Shown: positions 16,801 to 24,955, counted from the first letter of the stretch. The stretch is DNA of 40,105 bases from Thermoplasmata archaeon (GCA_038874435.1 JAVZCK010000018.1:1-40105), one strand, 5' to 3'. The notes: a model not told the origin generated them from the letters alone. Translations and numbers: made by a program.

Positions 16801-18100
16801 AGCCGGCTCAGAAGGACGCTGGATTTTCTCAATTGCTTCGCAAACCAGTTATCTTGGAAAAAATGTAGAGATTGCACTCCCAATAAGTTCAATTGAGACC
16901 AATCCAAGGCAGAAGGTGTTTATTGCAGTGGTGAGTGCTCATCTGGTTAATTCCGTATGGCAGAATGCAGAATACATATCAGGCAGAGAGCCAATTGAAC
17001 TCTTGATTCCCTCAGATATGGCAAGAGAATACATTCTCAACATCACATCCAGCCCACTTTCTAACCCATCTGGAATTGTAGAGGAGGAGCACGATGATTA
17101 TGGCCCAGGCACTTACGAATATCCTACCTCGAACGAGATGGCACCCAACACTGGCTTATTTGACATCACAGCCCTCTACATCTACAACAGCACATCTGAA
17201 CTAATCTTTGAATTCCATTTCAGAGAGATGGGACTTGTGCAGGATGGAAAACCAATCTGGAATCCGCCCTACAATTTTCCGCACCAGATTATCAACATCT
17301 ACATAGATATTGACAGGAAAAACGGTTCTGGGAAAACGGAGTGCCTGGAAGGGGCCAATGCCTTAATCAGAGAGGACTTTGCCTGGGAAGTTGCGGTGTC
17401 TGCAAGGGGCTGGGATGTGTATGCAATGCTTGGCGATGAGAAAGTTCGCACGGGCGTGACTGCAGATGCTGACTGGAATAGCACCGCTAAAAAATGGGAT
17501 AACAACACAGTTTATGTGCGCATCTCACTTTCCTTGATTGGCCAGAATTTCCGAGATTATGGTTATGTGATTGTTGTTGGAAGCCAGGATGAGTATGGGC
17601 CTGGAAAATGGCGGAGTGTGAATGCCCAGAAAGAGCGGTGGAGGTTTGGTGGAGGCACCGATGGCGATGTTGACCCAAACATAATTGATATGATTGTGCC
17701 TGCTGGCTATTCGCAAAAAAATCTTTTGAACTATGATGCTGGTACAGGCAAAAAAGCTGTGCTCGTGGGAATCACGCTCCCTGCAAAATCGCAGGATGGC
17801 CCGCAGAACCAGACCACTGAAAACAAGACGGAAGAAAGTGGGCTGAGCAAAATTCTGAAAGATTTTACGCCGGCCATTCTGGTTTCCTGTTTCGGCTTTG
17901 CCGCTCTCTTCGTTGAGTTTGGGTTGAGGCATCGCAAAAAAAAGAGAAAGCTAAATGTAAAAACTTTAGTGGAGGAGCGATTGAAGAAAGGGTCTGAGTT
18001 AGATGAGATTGAACTTGAACTGCAAGAGCGTCTTCTGTGCGAGGAAATCAGTGAACTGGAGTATAGGGAAGGAATGCAGATGTTGGAGGGAAGAAAATGA
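13826..18100 (+). CDS. Membrane-anchored GH57 amylopullulanase-like glycosidase
   Basis: About 1,424 residues. The ATG at 13826 is preferred over one 38 codons upstream because it begins the signal peptide (MRFRITLPLVLLLLIPL) and sits at leaderless spacing from the TATA-like box. Order: CBM/DOMON-like module opening with TITIDGSLVEW (about 25-210), Ig-like domain (about 220-310), GH57 catalytic barrel (about 320-720) with IWHMHQP, the nucleophile region GLWPSEEA (about 581) and the acid region ADGENW (about 703), a second IDG-type module (VLDGTMNQTEW, about 880), a glucodextranase-C-like binding domain (about 1090-1310), one membrane helix (about 1347-1370) and a basic cytoplasmic tail. GH57 enzymes of this size usually cut alpha-1,4 and alpha-1,6 bonds in starch or pullulan. 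The stop overlaps the next gene as ATGA. Confidence 0.9.
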   Translation: MRFRITLPLVLLLLIPLHAATATTPNTITIDGSLVEWQADELMGISNEKKLYLTWDAQALYIGWNGTDFGVEGDLFIYLNTTAGGSFAGKDWYGIHTLPFEADYLFWVENGAQSTNYGLDKYANGWTTVSFTGQTYIGWSGNPNTEIKIPFSDIGIPTTLSLLVFAQWEEAQNVWAAFPTNNTPVGSGPETFTYYYQFPLTTSISPNAPNYIMQSTTNDTQPPMVKFIQPLENEVITLSFYNITIEATDNTGIKSVEVSIDSSAFQPCPKSGNYYIYQWSITTEGSHTLNARATDIAGNTASAIVNCTFKRESNPNAIKLAIIWHMHQPMYKNMATGRYELPWTRVHAVQEYLDHPLILQKYPNVKVIYNFVPSLMEQIEDINKSGYTDPHWELALKENTQLTLEERKKVQKEFFWLAAWQFRDTDNANKRYKQLSEIVDSGRDLNDQELLDLKVLYFLLQISKPYVKGEFSGVSGDPELWALRNKTGNYTKSDLALVLTKQKEIADKVLPLYKQRLDANQCEISTTPYYHPILPLLLMDNWTGSISNMKVVKGVWREDALTHLRMARAKYSEVFGTEPVGLWPSEEAVSPAAIEVIADTNFTWLVTDSRIIDNTLEPMGIDVINQNAGDYVVNPPALYKPYVVNINGKKVVAVFRDRTISDRIAFQYGHMDADAAVEELIKYIYEMGNRLPDKRNSVITIAADGENWMFWDDAGYENNGRTFLEKLYARLNVETGIETVLLKDFLAKNPPNTEIKTIATGSWINGDLETWRGEPDEDIAWQRLASARKAVVDYEISHPNSSEVRKAWESIYPAEGSDWFWWYGTDQTTRDEDMFDRLFKIHLVNVYKAIGLQPPIELTAELRTPKEPERVGKSGLFKPVLDGTMNQTEWADAAGYLCVPNNLGIEEIAIGADTQNIYIGLKMPSENLIENSEILDLSIYISSPSPADMNVPMTNFLPLGGNDSLGFPIKWKAKILPETRLETGETKIAIFRAGSEGRWIFSIASQTSYLGKNVEIALPISSIETNPRQKVFIAVVSAHLVNSVWQNAEYISGREPIELLIPSDMAREYILNITSSPLSNPSGIVEEEHDDYGPGTYEYPTSNEMAPNTGLFDITALYIYNSTSELIFEFHFREMGLVQDGKPIWNPPYNFPHQIINIYIDIDRKNGSGKTECLEGANALIREDFAWEVAVSARGWDVYAMLGDEKVRTGVTADADWNSTAKKWDNNTVYVRISLSLIGQNFRDYGYVIVVGSQDEYGPGKWRSVNAQKERWRFGGGTDGDVDPNIIDMIVPAGYSQKNLLNYDAGTGKKAVLVGITLPAKSQDGPQNQTTENKTEESGLSKILKDFTPAILVSCFGFAALFVEFGLRHRKKKRKLNVKTLVEERLKKGSELDEIELELQERLLCEEISELEYREGMQMLEGRK

Positions 18101-19329
18101 AGACAGGTGTGGTCGCTGTTACTGTGATTCTTCTTGTGGCTACCGTTTTCTATTTTGCTTTTGCTACACAGACCAGCGGAGTTGAAAAACAGGAACGAAT
18201 TGTGCTCTGGCACACCTTTGCAGATAAGGAAAAAGATGTGTTTCTGAAAATTGTGGAAAGCTACAGAGCCAGAGCTGGAATTGAGATTGATGTGCAACAG
18301 CAGGACTATTCAAGTGCGGTCTCAAAATTCATTGCCCATGCGTCTGCAGGTAACCCCCCAGACATACTGAGAGTGCCGAATGACCGCCTCGGAGAACTTG
18401 CAAGCAAAGGTTATCTTGAGCCCCTCAACCAGTTTATTTCCCCAGCCCTGCTTTCTCAATACTATCCTGAAGCAATACGGGCAATGGAATACGATGGAAA
18501 ACTGTATGCTTTGCCCGCAAGCATTGACTGTCTCATGCTCATCTACAACAAGGACATTTTTGACATGAATGGGCTGGAATACCCGTCTGAGAATTGGAGT
18601 TTAGAAAAGGTTGTTGAAACAGGGAAAAAACTTACGACGAGCGAGCACTTCGGATTCGTTTTTCCAGTCCAGATTTCTTATTGGTATTTTCCTTTCATGC
18701 TTGGTTTCGGAGGCAAAATTTTTGATGAGAATGGGATGCCTGAGGTAAATTCCTACGAGGCGGTGAGAGCTGCAGAATACATTGTTAACTTGATGAAAGT
18801 TGCGAAGATAATGCCAGACACACCTGTGGATGAACTCAAAATGCTCACCCTTTTCCAGCAGCAGAAGGCAGCAATGATTGTTTGCGGCCCCTGGAAAATT
18901 CCAGAAATTAGAGATGCAGGAGTGAACTTTGGAATGTGCCCATTACCGCTGATTGAGGAAACTGGCAAGAGGGTTTCACCACTTGTTGGGTATAAAGGGT
19001 ATGCAATTTCAAAAGATTCAAGGCACAAGCTGGAGGCATTCAAGTTCATTACCTATCTCACAGGTGCAGAGGCCTTGGTAAAATTCTGCATTCCAACCAA
19101 CACAATGCCTGCAAACAAAAAGGCAATGGAGAATGCCACACTTGCAAATCTTGCAGTGGTCAAGGCGGTAAAGAAACAGTTCGAGTATGGCACACTGTTT
19201 CCCACTGCCCCGCTCATGATTGTTGTTGGAGAAAAGGTGAGTGATGCACTTGCTAAAATTGTGCAAGGGGAAGAGCCACAAAAAGCATTGGATGAGGCAC
19301 AGGCACTGATTATGAAGGAGATGGGATAG
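18097..19329 (+). CDS. malE: Maltodextrin ABC transporter substrate-binding protein (MalE-type)
   Basis: A 410-residue family-1 extracellular solute-binding protein. An N-terminal hydrophobic segment (about 5-25) lacks a lipobox cysteine, so it is an uncleaved anchor or a signal peptide. The mature part begins RIVLWHTFADKEKDVF, followed by the hinge-type sequence LYALPASIDCLMLIYNKD typical of MalE-like proteins, and FQQQKAAMIVCGPWKI. It would capture oligosaccharides released by the GH57 enzyme and hand them to the permease. The start overlaps the upstream stop by 4 bases and the next ATG is 1 base after its stop, so the genes are co-translated. The sugar is inferred from context; maltose/maltodextrin is most likely, trehalose possible. 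Confidence 0.88.
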   Translation: MKTGVVAVTVILLVATVFYFAFATQTSGVEKQERIVLWHTFADKEKDVFLKIVESYRARAGIEIDVQQQDYSSAVSKFIAHASAGNPPDILRVPNDRLGELASKGYLEPLNQFISPALLSQYYPEAIRAMEYDGKLYALPASIDCLMLIYNKDIFDMNGLEYPSENWSLEKVVETGKKLTTSEHFGFVFPVQISYWYFPFMLGFGGKIFDENGMPEVNSYEAVRAAEYIVNLMKVAKIMPDTPVDELKMLTLFQQQKAAMIVCGPWKIPEIRDAGVNFGMCPLPLIEETGKRVSPLVGYKGYAISKDSRHKLEAFKFITYLTGAEALVKFCIPTNTMPANKKAMENATLANLAVVKAVKKQFEYGTLFPTAPLMIVVGEKVSDALAKIVQGEEPQKALDEAQALIMKEMG

Positions 19330-19330
19330 A

Positions 19331-22033
19331 ATGAAGGCACTCAGTTTTGCTCTCGGTCTTCTTATTCTCCTCTCAGGGTTTGCTCAAGCTGTGAGTGTGG
19401 ACAACACTGGCAGTTATTCCTGCAAAATTGTCTGGGATTCAAAGGGTGCTGGAGAGTATAGAATTCTACTCATCGGGAATGAGACAACAGTTTACGATAC
19501 TGTGTTCGCAGACCTGCGTGCTGATGAACTGGCTCTTTATGAAACCTACTTCTTTGAAGTGGAATTTACATGGCAAAATGGCACGAAGGCAAGAGCTGTT
19601 GCGATAAACGGCAGTGCCCATGTCCCAGCTGATGCAAAAACCATTGCCTACAACCTCACAGGGCTTTCACCCACAACAAACTACAGGTTGGAAGTGAGAC
19701 ATGGAAATGATGTTGAAAGCATTGAGTTTACAACACTTGCAGAGGTTGTCCAGCTTCCGAAAAACGACCTGAGTGTTTATGCTGTGCTTGCAGTCGTTGT
19801 TGGTTCTTTTGCACTTCTGATTGGCTGGCTTGCAAAGATGGAAAAGAAAAAGTTGAGAAGTGCCTACATTTACATTGCCCCTGCATTGCTCGGGCTCGTA
19901 CTGTTGACATTTTACCCTGTGCTCTATGGTTTCTTTCTCTCCTTCACCGACTACTCTCTTTCCTATAGCCAGGAATACAATTTCGTTGGACTTGAGAATT
20001 ATCTGAATGTGCTTTTCACCCCTGATTTCTCGCTCGTGCTCACCACCACAATTATATGGACTGTGGGTTGCGTGGCTTTGCATGTTCTGATTGGGATTTT
20101 CCTCGCGGTTCTTTTGAATAGGAAAATAAAAGGAAGAGTGGTTTATCGAGCAATCCTCTTGCTGCCCTGGGCTGTGCCCTCCTACATTTCTGTGCTGACA
20201 TGGCGAAGCATGCTGGAATATGGCGGTGCACTCTCAACACCGTTTAACAGTTTCCTTGGCACAAACATTGACTTTCTCAATTCAATGCCCTGGGCTCTAG
20301 TCGCTGTGATAATGGTGAATGTCTGGCTCGGTTTTTCCTACATGATGATGGTTTTCAGTGGTGCACTGCAAGGAATTCCTGAGGAACTTTACGAGGCAGC
20401 GGATGTGGATGGATTTTCAAGATGGCAAAAATTCCGCTACATTACTTTGCCTTTGCTCAAGCCGGCCATAATTCCCGCTGCATTGCTTGGCTTCATTTGG
20501 ACTTTCAACATGTTCAATGTGATTTACCTGCTCACTGGAGGAGGGCCAGTTGGAAAGGTGGGTGTGAGCGCTGGTTCAACCGACATTCTGATAACTTTTG
20601 TTTATGACCAGGCATTTCTTTATTGGAGGATTGGGTTTGCTGCTGCCTACTCTGTTGTTATCTTCATGATGTTGCTTGCCTTCTCAGTAATCTATCTGCG
20701 TGCTGGAGGCGGTGGAGAAAGCGTTTACTTCACTGCTAGAAAGAACTCGTGGCTTTCCGCAGAAGTTGGAACAAGGATTGTGCTTTACGCAGTGGGTGTA
20801 GTTTATCTAGCCGCATTTCTCGGGATTGCTTTCGCAGGTACAAACTTTGCTGGCATTCATTATCAAAATCTGCTCGGAATTGGTTTTATCTTCTCTGCCC
20901 TGCTGATAGCACTGAAATATAGAGAAGGAATTGCCATTGCCAAGCTCTTTGCGTTATTTGACTTCATTGTGTCGCTAGCAGTAATTGTCTGGTATGCTAC
21001 AGTGAAACCTGCAGAAATTGTGGCTGGAGTAAATTTGATGCTGTTTGCAGATGTTGTTGTGCTTTATCTGACAGGCAAAATCTGGTTTGAAAAGAGTTTT
21101 GGAGCTGCAGAACCGATAGAGCGGATGCTTGCATTACCGAAGAGAGGTTTAACAAAAATCGGGGAGGTAATTGGAAGCATAAGAATAGAGATGGGGATAA
21201 GGAAAAAGAAGCTGGTTGAGGATGCAATAGTGCACTTGATTCTCCTCCTCTTCTCAATTCTTGCACTCCTGCCAGTTGTAGGAATAATCGGGACATCGCT
21301 CTGGCCTGGGAATGTGCGAGTTTCGCTCGCAGTTCCCTCTGCAGTAAGCATGGAGCACTATACCCATGTGCTTTATGAAACCCAATTCTTTATCTGGCTG
21401 AGAAATAGTTTGCTGGTTGCTGGGGGCACAACCATCCTCGGAATTTTACTTGCTACCACTGCTGCATATGCGTTCTCAAGATTCAATTTCAGAGGCAAAA
21501 AAGGGTTTATGCTCTCCTTCCTTGTGGTCCAGATGTTTCCAGGCGTTATCATCCTCATTCCATACTACATTCTGATGCGTCAGCTCGGACTTGCTAACAC
21601 ATTTATTGGGCTGATTCTGGCTTATGCGGTTACTGCCTTGCCTCTCGCTGTCTGGATGATAAAGGGTTTCTTTGATACGATTCCGCCAGACCTTGAAGAG
21701 AGCGCAATGGTGGATGGTTGTGGGAGAGTAAGTGCGTTTTATAGAGTTGTGCTTCCGCTTGCAAAACCGGCAGTTGCAGTTGTGGCTCTATTTTCCTTCC
21801 TTGCTGCCTGGAACGAGTTCGTGCTCGCCTACACCTTCATGAGCGATGAGAGCATGTACACACTCCCTGTAGGCTTAACATCATTCGTTGGTGCTGGTGG
21901 CATGCAGACCACTGCGGACTGGGGCAGTTTTGCTGCAATGTCAGTGCTTGTTGCAATTCCAGTGTGTTTGCTCTTCATCGTGTTCCAGAAGTATCTGGTC
22001 TCTGGCTTAACAAAAGGTGGTGTAAAGGGGTAG
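19331..22033 (+). CDS. Single-chain MalF-MalG fusion permease
   Basis: A 900-residue protein joining both permease subunits of a sugar ABC transporter. Order: signal peptide (1-20), Fn3-like extracytoplasmic domain (about 22-140), helix (about 146-165), MalF-type unit (about 175-460) with an EAA loop EELYEAADVDGFSRW near 350, a linker with about four extra hydrophobic segments (about 475-590), and a MalG-type unit (about 630-900) with its own EAA loop PPDLEESAMVDGCG near 786. Two EAA loops are needed to dock two MalK subunits, so one chain should form the full channel. Normally MalF and MalG are separate. The N-terminal Fn3 domain could contact the binding protein or the anchored glycosidase. 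No internal stop or frameshift is seen. Confidence 0.9.
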   Translation: MKALSFALGLLILLSGFAQAVSVDNTGSYSCKIVWDSKGAGEYRILLIGNETTVYDTVFADLRADELALYETYFFEVEFTWQNGTKARAVAINGSAHVPADAKTIAYNLTGLSPTTNYRLEVRHGNDVESIEFTTLAEVVQLPKNDLSVYAVLAVVVGSFALLIGWLAKMEKKKLRSAYIYIAPALLGLVLLTFYPVLYGFFLSFTDYSLSYSQEYNFVGLENYLNVLFTPDFSLVLTTTIIWTVGCVALHVLIGIFLAVLLNRKIKGRVVYRAILLLPWAVPSYISVLTWRSMLEYGGALSTPFNSFLGTNIDFLNSMPWALVAVIMVNVWLGFSYMMMVFSGALQGIPEELYEAADVDGFSRWQKFRYITLPLLKPAIIPAALLGFIWTFNMFNVIYLLTGGGPVGKVGVSAGSTDILITFVYDQAFLYWRIGFAAAYSVVIFMMLLAFSVIYLRAGGGGESVYFTARKNSWLSAEVGTRIVLYAVGVVYLAAFLGIAFAGTNFAGIHYQNLLGIGFIFSALLIALKYREGIAIAKLFALFDFIVSLAVIVWYATVKPAEIVAGVNLMLFADVVVLYLTGKIWFEKSFGAAEPIERMLALPKRGLTKIGEVIGSIRIEMGIRKKKLVEDAIVHLILLLFSILALLPVVGIIGTSLWPGNVRVSLAVPSAVSMEHYTHVLYETQFFIWLRNSLLVAGGTTILGILLATTAAYAFSRFNFRGKKGFMLSFLVVQMFPGVIILIPYYILMRQLGLANTFIGLILAYAVTALPLAVWMIKGFFDTIPPDLEESAMVDGCGRVSAFYRVVLPLAKPAVAVVALFSFLAAWNEFVLAYTFMSDESMYTLPVGLTSFVGAGGMQTTADWGSFAAMSVLVAIPVCLLFIVFQKYLVSGLTKGGVKG

Positions 22034-22039
22034 ATAAAA

Positions 22040-23140
22040 ATGGCAGAAGTGGTGCTTGAACATGTGTGCAAGAAATATGGTTCGTTTGTGGCTGTGGATG
22101 ACTTCAATCTGACAATTCCACATGGAGAGTTCTGCGTGCTTGTCGGGCCTTCTGGCTGTGGGAAGACAACAGTGTTGAGGATGGTTGCGGGTCTTGAAGA
22201 TGTCACGAGCGGAAAAATCTGGCTTGATGGGAAGGTGATTAATGAGTTGCCTCCAAAAGACAGAGATATTGCAATGGTTTTTCAGAGTTATGCACTTTAT
22301 CCACATCTGAGAGTGTATGACAACATAGCGTTCCCGCTGAAAATAAGGAAGATGCAGAAAAAGGAGATAGAGGAGAGGGTGTTGCGGGCTGCAAAGATTC
22401 TCGGGATTGCTGAGCAGTTAGATAAAAAACCAGCAGAGTTAAGTGGTGGACAGAGACAGCGGGTGGCAATGGGTAGAGCGATTGTGCGGGAGCCAAAAGT
22501 GTTTTTGTTTGATGAGCCGCTGAGCAATCTTGATGCAAAAATGAGGGTGCAGATGCGAGTTGAACTTGCAAAACTCCATAAAATGCTTGGCACAACAATG
22601 GTTTATGTGACCCATGACCAGGTTGAGGCAATGACGCTCGGAGAGAAAGTCGTGGTGATGAACAAAGGGAAGATAATGCAGTTTGGGAAGCCAGACAAGC
22701 TCTATGATAAGCCAATGAATTTGTTTACAGCTGGTTTTATTGGCTCGCCCCCTATGAATTTTCTGAACTGCGTGCTTTCGCAGAAACCAGATGGGATTTA
22801 TCTTGTAAAAGATGATTTTAACTTGAGATTGCCTGATGGAGTTGAAAAGGTGATTGGGAACTTTGTTGGCAGTGAGGTTGTACTGGGAATAAGGCCAGAG
22901 GATATCTACGATAAGTTGTTTGCAGTTGGGGCGACGCCTTACAACACCTTCCGCATTCGTGTGGATGTGCGTGAGACGATTGGCTCTGATGTTTTCATTT
23001 ATTTCCCAATTGCAGGGACAAACTTTGTAGCTAGAGTTATGCCCAAATCAAAGGCAGAAAGTGGGCAGGAAATGGAAATTGTATTTGACACCCAGAAACT
23101 CCACATATTTGATAGAAAGACAGGAGATAGATTGTGGTAA
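22040..23140 (+). CDS. malK: Sugar ABC transporter ATP-binding protein (MalK-type)
   Basis: A 366-residue cytoplasmic ATPase that powers the upstream permease. Visible motifs: Walker A GPSGCGKTT (about 36-44), Q-loop in VFQSYALYPH, signature LSGGQRQRVAMGRA (about 134), Walker B VFLFDEP, D-loop LSNLDAK and H-loop VTHD. The C-terminal third (from about 240) fits the TOBE/OB-like regulatory region of the MalK/UgpC class, including LGIRPEDIYD. It starts 6 bases after the permease stop, with an AAAGGGG stretch upstream acting as a possible SD. Length and motifs are normal. Confidence 0.93.
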   Translation: MAEVVLEHVCKKYGSFVAVDDFNLTIPHGEFCVLVGPSGCGKTTVLRMVAGLEDVTSGKIWLDGKVINELPPKDRDIAMVFQSYALYPHLRVYDNIAFPLKIRKMQKKEIEERVLRAAKILGIAEQLDKKPAELSGGQRQRVAMGRAIVREPKVFLFDEPLSNLDAKMRVQMRVELAKLHKMLGTTMVYVTHDQVEAMTLGEKVVVMNKGKIMQFGKPDKLYDKPMNLFTAGFIGSPPMNFLNCVLSQKPDGIYLVKDDFNLRLPDGVEKVIGNFVGSEVVLGIRPEDIYDKLFAVGATPYNTFRIRVDVRETIGSDVFIYFPIAGTNFVARVMPKSKAESGQEMEIVFDTQKLHIFDRKTGDRLW

Positions 23141-23141
23141 T

Positions 23142-23167
23142 AAGGGGGAGGGGGTGCGTTTCCATTG
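23142..23167 (+). repeat. Short G-rich intergenic repeat E1
   Basis: AAGGGGGAGGGGGT followed by GCGTTTCCATTGG. Close matches occur on the minus strand at 28761-28786 and 28830-28859 (AAGGGGGAGG..., then ATTTCCACTG). It lies just after malK, in a 73-base convergent gap. Origin and role unknown. Confidence 0.45.
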
Positions 23168-23199
23168 GAGACAATAATTTGTGATTGCTGCCTCTTCGG

Positions 23200-23226
23200 A
23201 AAGGGGGTGGATTTCAAGTGGAAAAA
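23200..23226 (+). repeat. Short repeat E4 (GGTGGATTTCAAGTGGAAA)
   Basis: GGGGTGGATTTCAAGTGGAAA matches 24540-24560 at 19 of 21 positions. The two copies bracket the HemW-like gene in direct orientation; this one overlaps its last codons. Confidence 0.5.
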
Positions 23227-24506
23227 AGTGTTTGTTTTGCTTTCTCCATGCTTTCTGCATACTCTGCATAGTTTCTGATGCACTTTGGATTGCTCAGCGG
23301 AAACGGAAGGTTTTCAACTACGGTCTTCGTAAGGTCGTGCACAAAATATGTGCCTTTTTCCGTAACTCTATGCTCCCTAATATAGCCAGTAACTCTCAGG
23401 ATTTGCAGGACCATCTTTATACTCTGCGGCAGTTTGTTACAGACAGCAGGGTCCATCTGAAGTTTGTAAAGTTCATGTGCAAAGGTTCTCCAGGACTTTG
23501 CCCTTTCATCAAGTTCTGCGTAAAACACACGACGCTTCCTTTCCTTAATACTCTCTAGGTAAAGTTCAATTGGTGGATTCACTGTCTGTATGTTACCACA
23601 TGTACTGAAGGCACCAGGACCTAAACCAAAGTAGTCATGCACAAGCTCATCCTTGGATGAAGCGTATATGCGCTTGCTTTTCGCAAAAACCCAAACACTA
23701 TCTCTTCTGTATCCCTTTTCTTTAAGGAGGGCCCATGCATTCTCGATTGCACGAAACATGCTCTGAGCATCTACACCAGGTCGGGCCCTGACACCTGGAA
23801 TAGAAAGATAGGGATAGATTGTAATCTGATCAGGGCCTATGTTTCCAATCACGGCTACATCCTTCAAGAATTCGTTGAGGTTTTGGCTCGGTAGACCGAC
23901 CATCAAATCAATGTTGACAGAGAGACCGAGACCCTGAGCAGCATCAACAACACTTTCTACCATCTTTTCCGTTGCTCTTGCTCTCCTAACTGCCGTGAGT
24001 GCACTGGACTGAAGGGTCTCAACACCCATGCTTATCTTAGTAACTCCACCTGCAGAGATTTTCTCAAGATACTCTGGCTTGAACCCAAACGGATTCCCTT
24101 CCATTCCAACTTCTTCAAGTTCAACATGCTCTCTGAGAACGGAAAGCAACCCGCAGATTTCCTCTGGTCCCAGAAGGTTTGGCGTACCGCCACCAACGTA
24201 AAGCCAGCTTGCTCTACCTTTCAATCGCTGCAGTCTAACCTCTTTTTTCACACTTTCCAGATATTTTTCTTTCAACTTTTCATCGTAGAGCACCTTGTAG
24301 AAAGGGCAGAAAGAGCAGAACATTCTGCAAAATGGGACATGTAGATAGAGTCCAAAACTTGAGGTATCTGTGTTTTCCGCATTCCATTCAATGGATGTGT
24401 ATGTGAAGCCAACTTTGGAGAAGCTTCGGGATAGCATAGATTTGGAGATTTCAGGAATCAATGGTAGCACCTTTTTTACGATGATGCTACCGATTATAAA
24501 AATCAT
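23214..24506 (-). CDS. HemW/HemN-like radical SAM protein
   Basis: 430 residues. A radical SAM core with the cluster motif CRMFCSFC (CxxxCxxC, residues 60, 64, 67) within LHVPFC, the SAM-binding glycine motif YVGGGTPNLL (about 103) and further HemW-like segments (EGNPFG, MGVETLQ, NIDLMVGLPSQ, YFGLGPGAFST). HemW proteins are haem chaperones; HemN makes protoporphyrinogen. The sequence alone does not decide. The first 45 residues are unusual (hydrophobic MIFIIGSIIVKKVLPLI) and the start is uncertain: a TATA-like TTTATAAT lies inside this stretch, so the in-frame ATG at 24437 is an alternative. The gene is monocistronic and flanked by direct repeats. Confidence 0.82.
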   Translation of the reverse strand: MIFIIGSIIVKKVLPLIPEISKSMLSRSFSKVGFTYTSIEWNAENTDTSSFGLYLHVPFCRMFCSFCPFYKVLYDEKLKEKYLESVKKEVRLQRLKGRASWLYVGGGTPNLLGPEEICGLLSVLREHVELEEVGMEGNPFGFKPEYLEKISAGGVTKISMGVETLQSSALTAVRRARATEKMVESVVDAAQGLGLSVNIDLMVGLPSQNLNEFLKDVAVIGNIGPDQITIYPYLSIPGVRARPGVDAQSMFRAIENAWALLKEKGYRRDSVWVFAKSKRIYASSKDELVHDYFGLGPGAFSTCGNIQTVNPPIELYLESIKERKRRVFYAELDERAKSWRTFAHELYKLQMDPAVCNKLPQSIKMVLQILRVTGYIREHRVTEKGTYFVHDLTKTVVENLPFPLSNPKCIRNYAEYAESMEKAKQTLFST

Positions 24507-24529
24507 TCGGTAGAGAGATTTGTGCGAAT

Positions 24530-24560
24530 AAGGGAGGGTGGGTGGTTTTCAAGTGGAAAC
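24530..24560 (+). repeat. Short repeat E5 with G-tracts
   Basis: AGGGAGGGTGGGTGG followed by TTTTCAAGTGGAAA. The second half matches repeat E4 at 23200-23226. Three GGG tracts and a GG separated by single bases could fold into a G-quadruplex. It stands at the left edge of a hairpin-rich segment. Confidence 0.5.
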
Positions 24561-24561
24561 T

Positions 24562-24692
24562 GGGCTATCCGCCCTACGGTACCACGAGGGTTGGCACCCT
24601 TACGGTAACCTGCGTCAAGGAGATGCTTTCAGCATCTCCGAACCGACCCCCGTTTTGGATGAAAACTTTTTGGGCGAAGCCTGAAAAGGTTT
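24562..24692. other. Hairpin-rich non-coding segment, possible structured RNA
   Basis: Four nested or adjacent hairpins can be drawn. GGGC/GCCC spans 24562-24574. GGTACC pairs with GGTAACC around an inner AGGGT/ACCCT stem at 24579-24610. A perfect 9-bp stem GGAGATGCT/AGCATCTCC with a 3-base loop lies at 24619-24639. AAACTTTT/AAAAGGTTT encloses GGC-GAA-GCC at 24663-24692. It lies between hemW and the 77-residue gene, with repeat E5 just before it. It does not carry the hallmark sequences of tRNA, SRP RNA or RNase P RNA. A decayed IS200/IS605 right end, where such hairpins occur, is an alternative. Strand undecided. Confidence 0.4.
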
Positions 24693-24721
24693 CCCCGAAT
24701 AAACATATGCCAGTTTTCACT

Positions 24722-24955
24722 CTATTGCGACAAAACTTTCCTCAACTTGTTCCTGATTTCAATTCTCTTTTCTTTATCGTAGATTGCGTTCTCCACCACT
24801 TTATCCACAAGTAAGGGTAATTTATCTATTGGGATTGTTTCTAATGTATAACCCATATCTCTTACCTGTTTTTTTATGACAAAGTCCGCAATAGGCCCTG
24901 CTGCATCCACCACTATGTTCCGCATTTTTTCTAGCAATTCCCTTGTTTCACTCAA
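24722..24955 (-). CDS. Small helical protein coupled to the dCache receptor
   Basis: 77 residues beginning MSETRELLEKMRNIVVDAAGP, predicted mostly helical and without membrane segments; family not recognised. The start codon is TTG at 24955. It overlaps the receptor stop as TTGA and is preceded by a strong SD (GGGAGG) about 6 bases upstream, which supports this unusual start. Overlap with the receptor gene implies the two are made together, so it may bind the receptor's cytoplasmic helices or relay its signal. This is inference from position only. Confidence 0.7.
   Translation of the reverse strand: MSETRELLEKMRNIVVDAAGPIADFVIKKQVRDMGYTLETIPIDKLPLLVDKVVENAIYDKEKRIEIRNKLRKVLSQ

Noticed and set aside
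17731-18297. 188-codon minus-strand frame over the GH57/malE junction
   Set aside because: Antisense to the GH57 tail and the malE start; Ser/Phe-rich composition typical of a shadow frame.
23181-23558. 125-codon plus-strand frame
   Set aside because: Antisense to the end of the radical SAM gene, with no supporting start signal.
24540-24700. SRP RNA, RNase P RNA or tRNA in the hairpin-rich spacer
   Set aside because: The SRP tetraloop/GGAAGGNAGC-type core, RNase P signature sequences and the tRNA T-loop GGTTCRA are all absent.
24542-24814. Plus-strand 90-codon frame across the hairpin spacer
   Set aside because: It overlaps the well-supported 77-residue gene on the other strand and its composition follows the hairpins. 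It could at most be a TnpB tail relic, which I cannot confirm.
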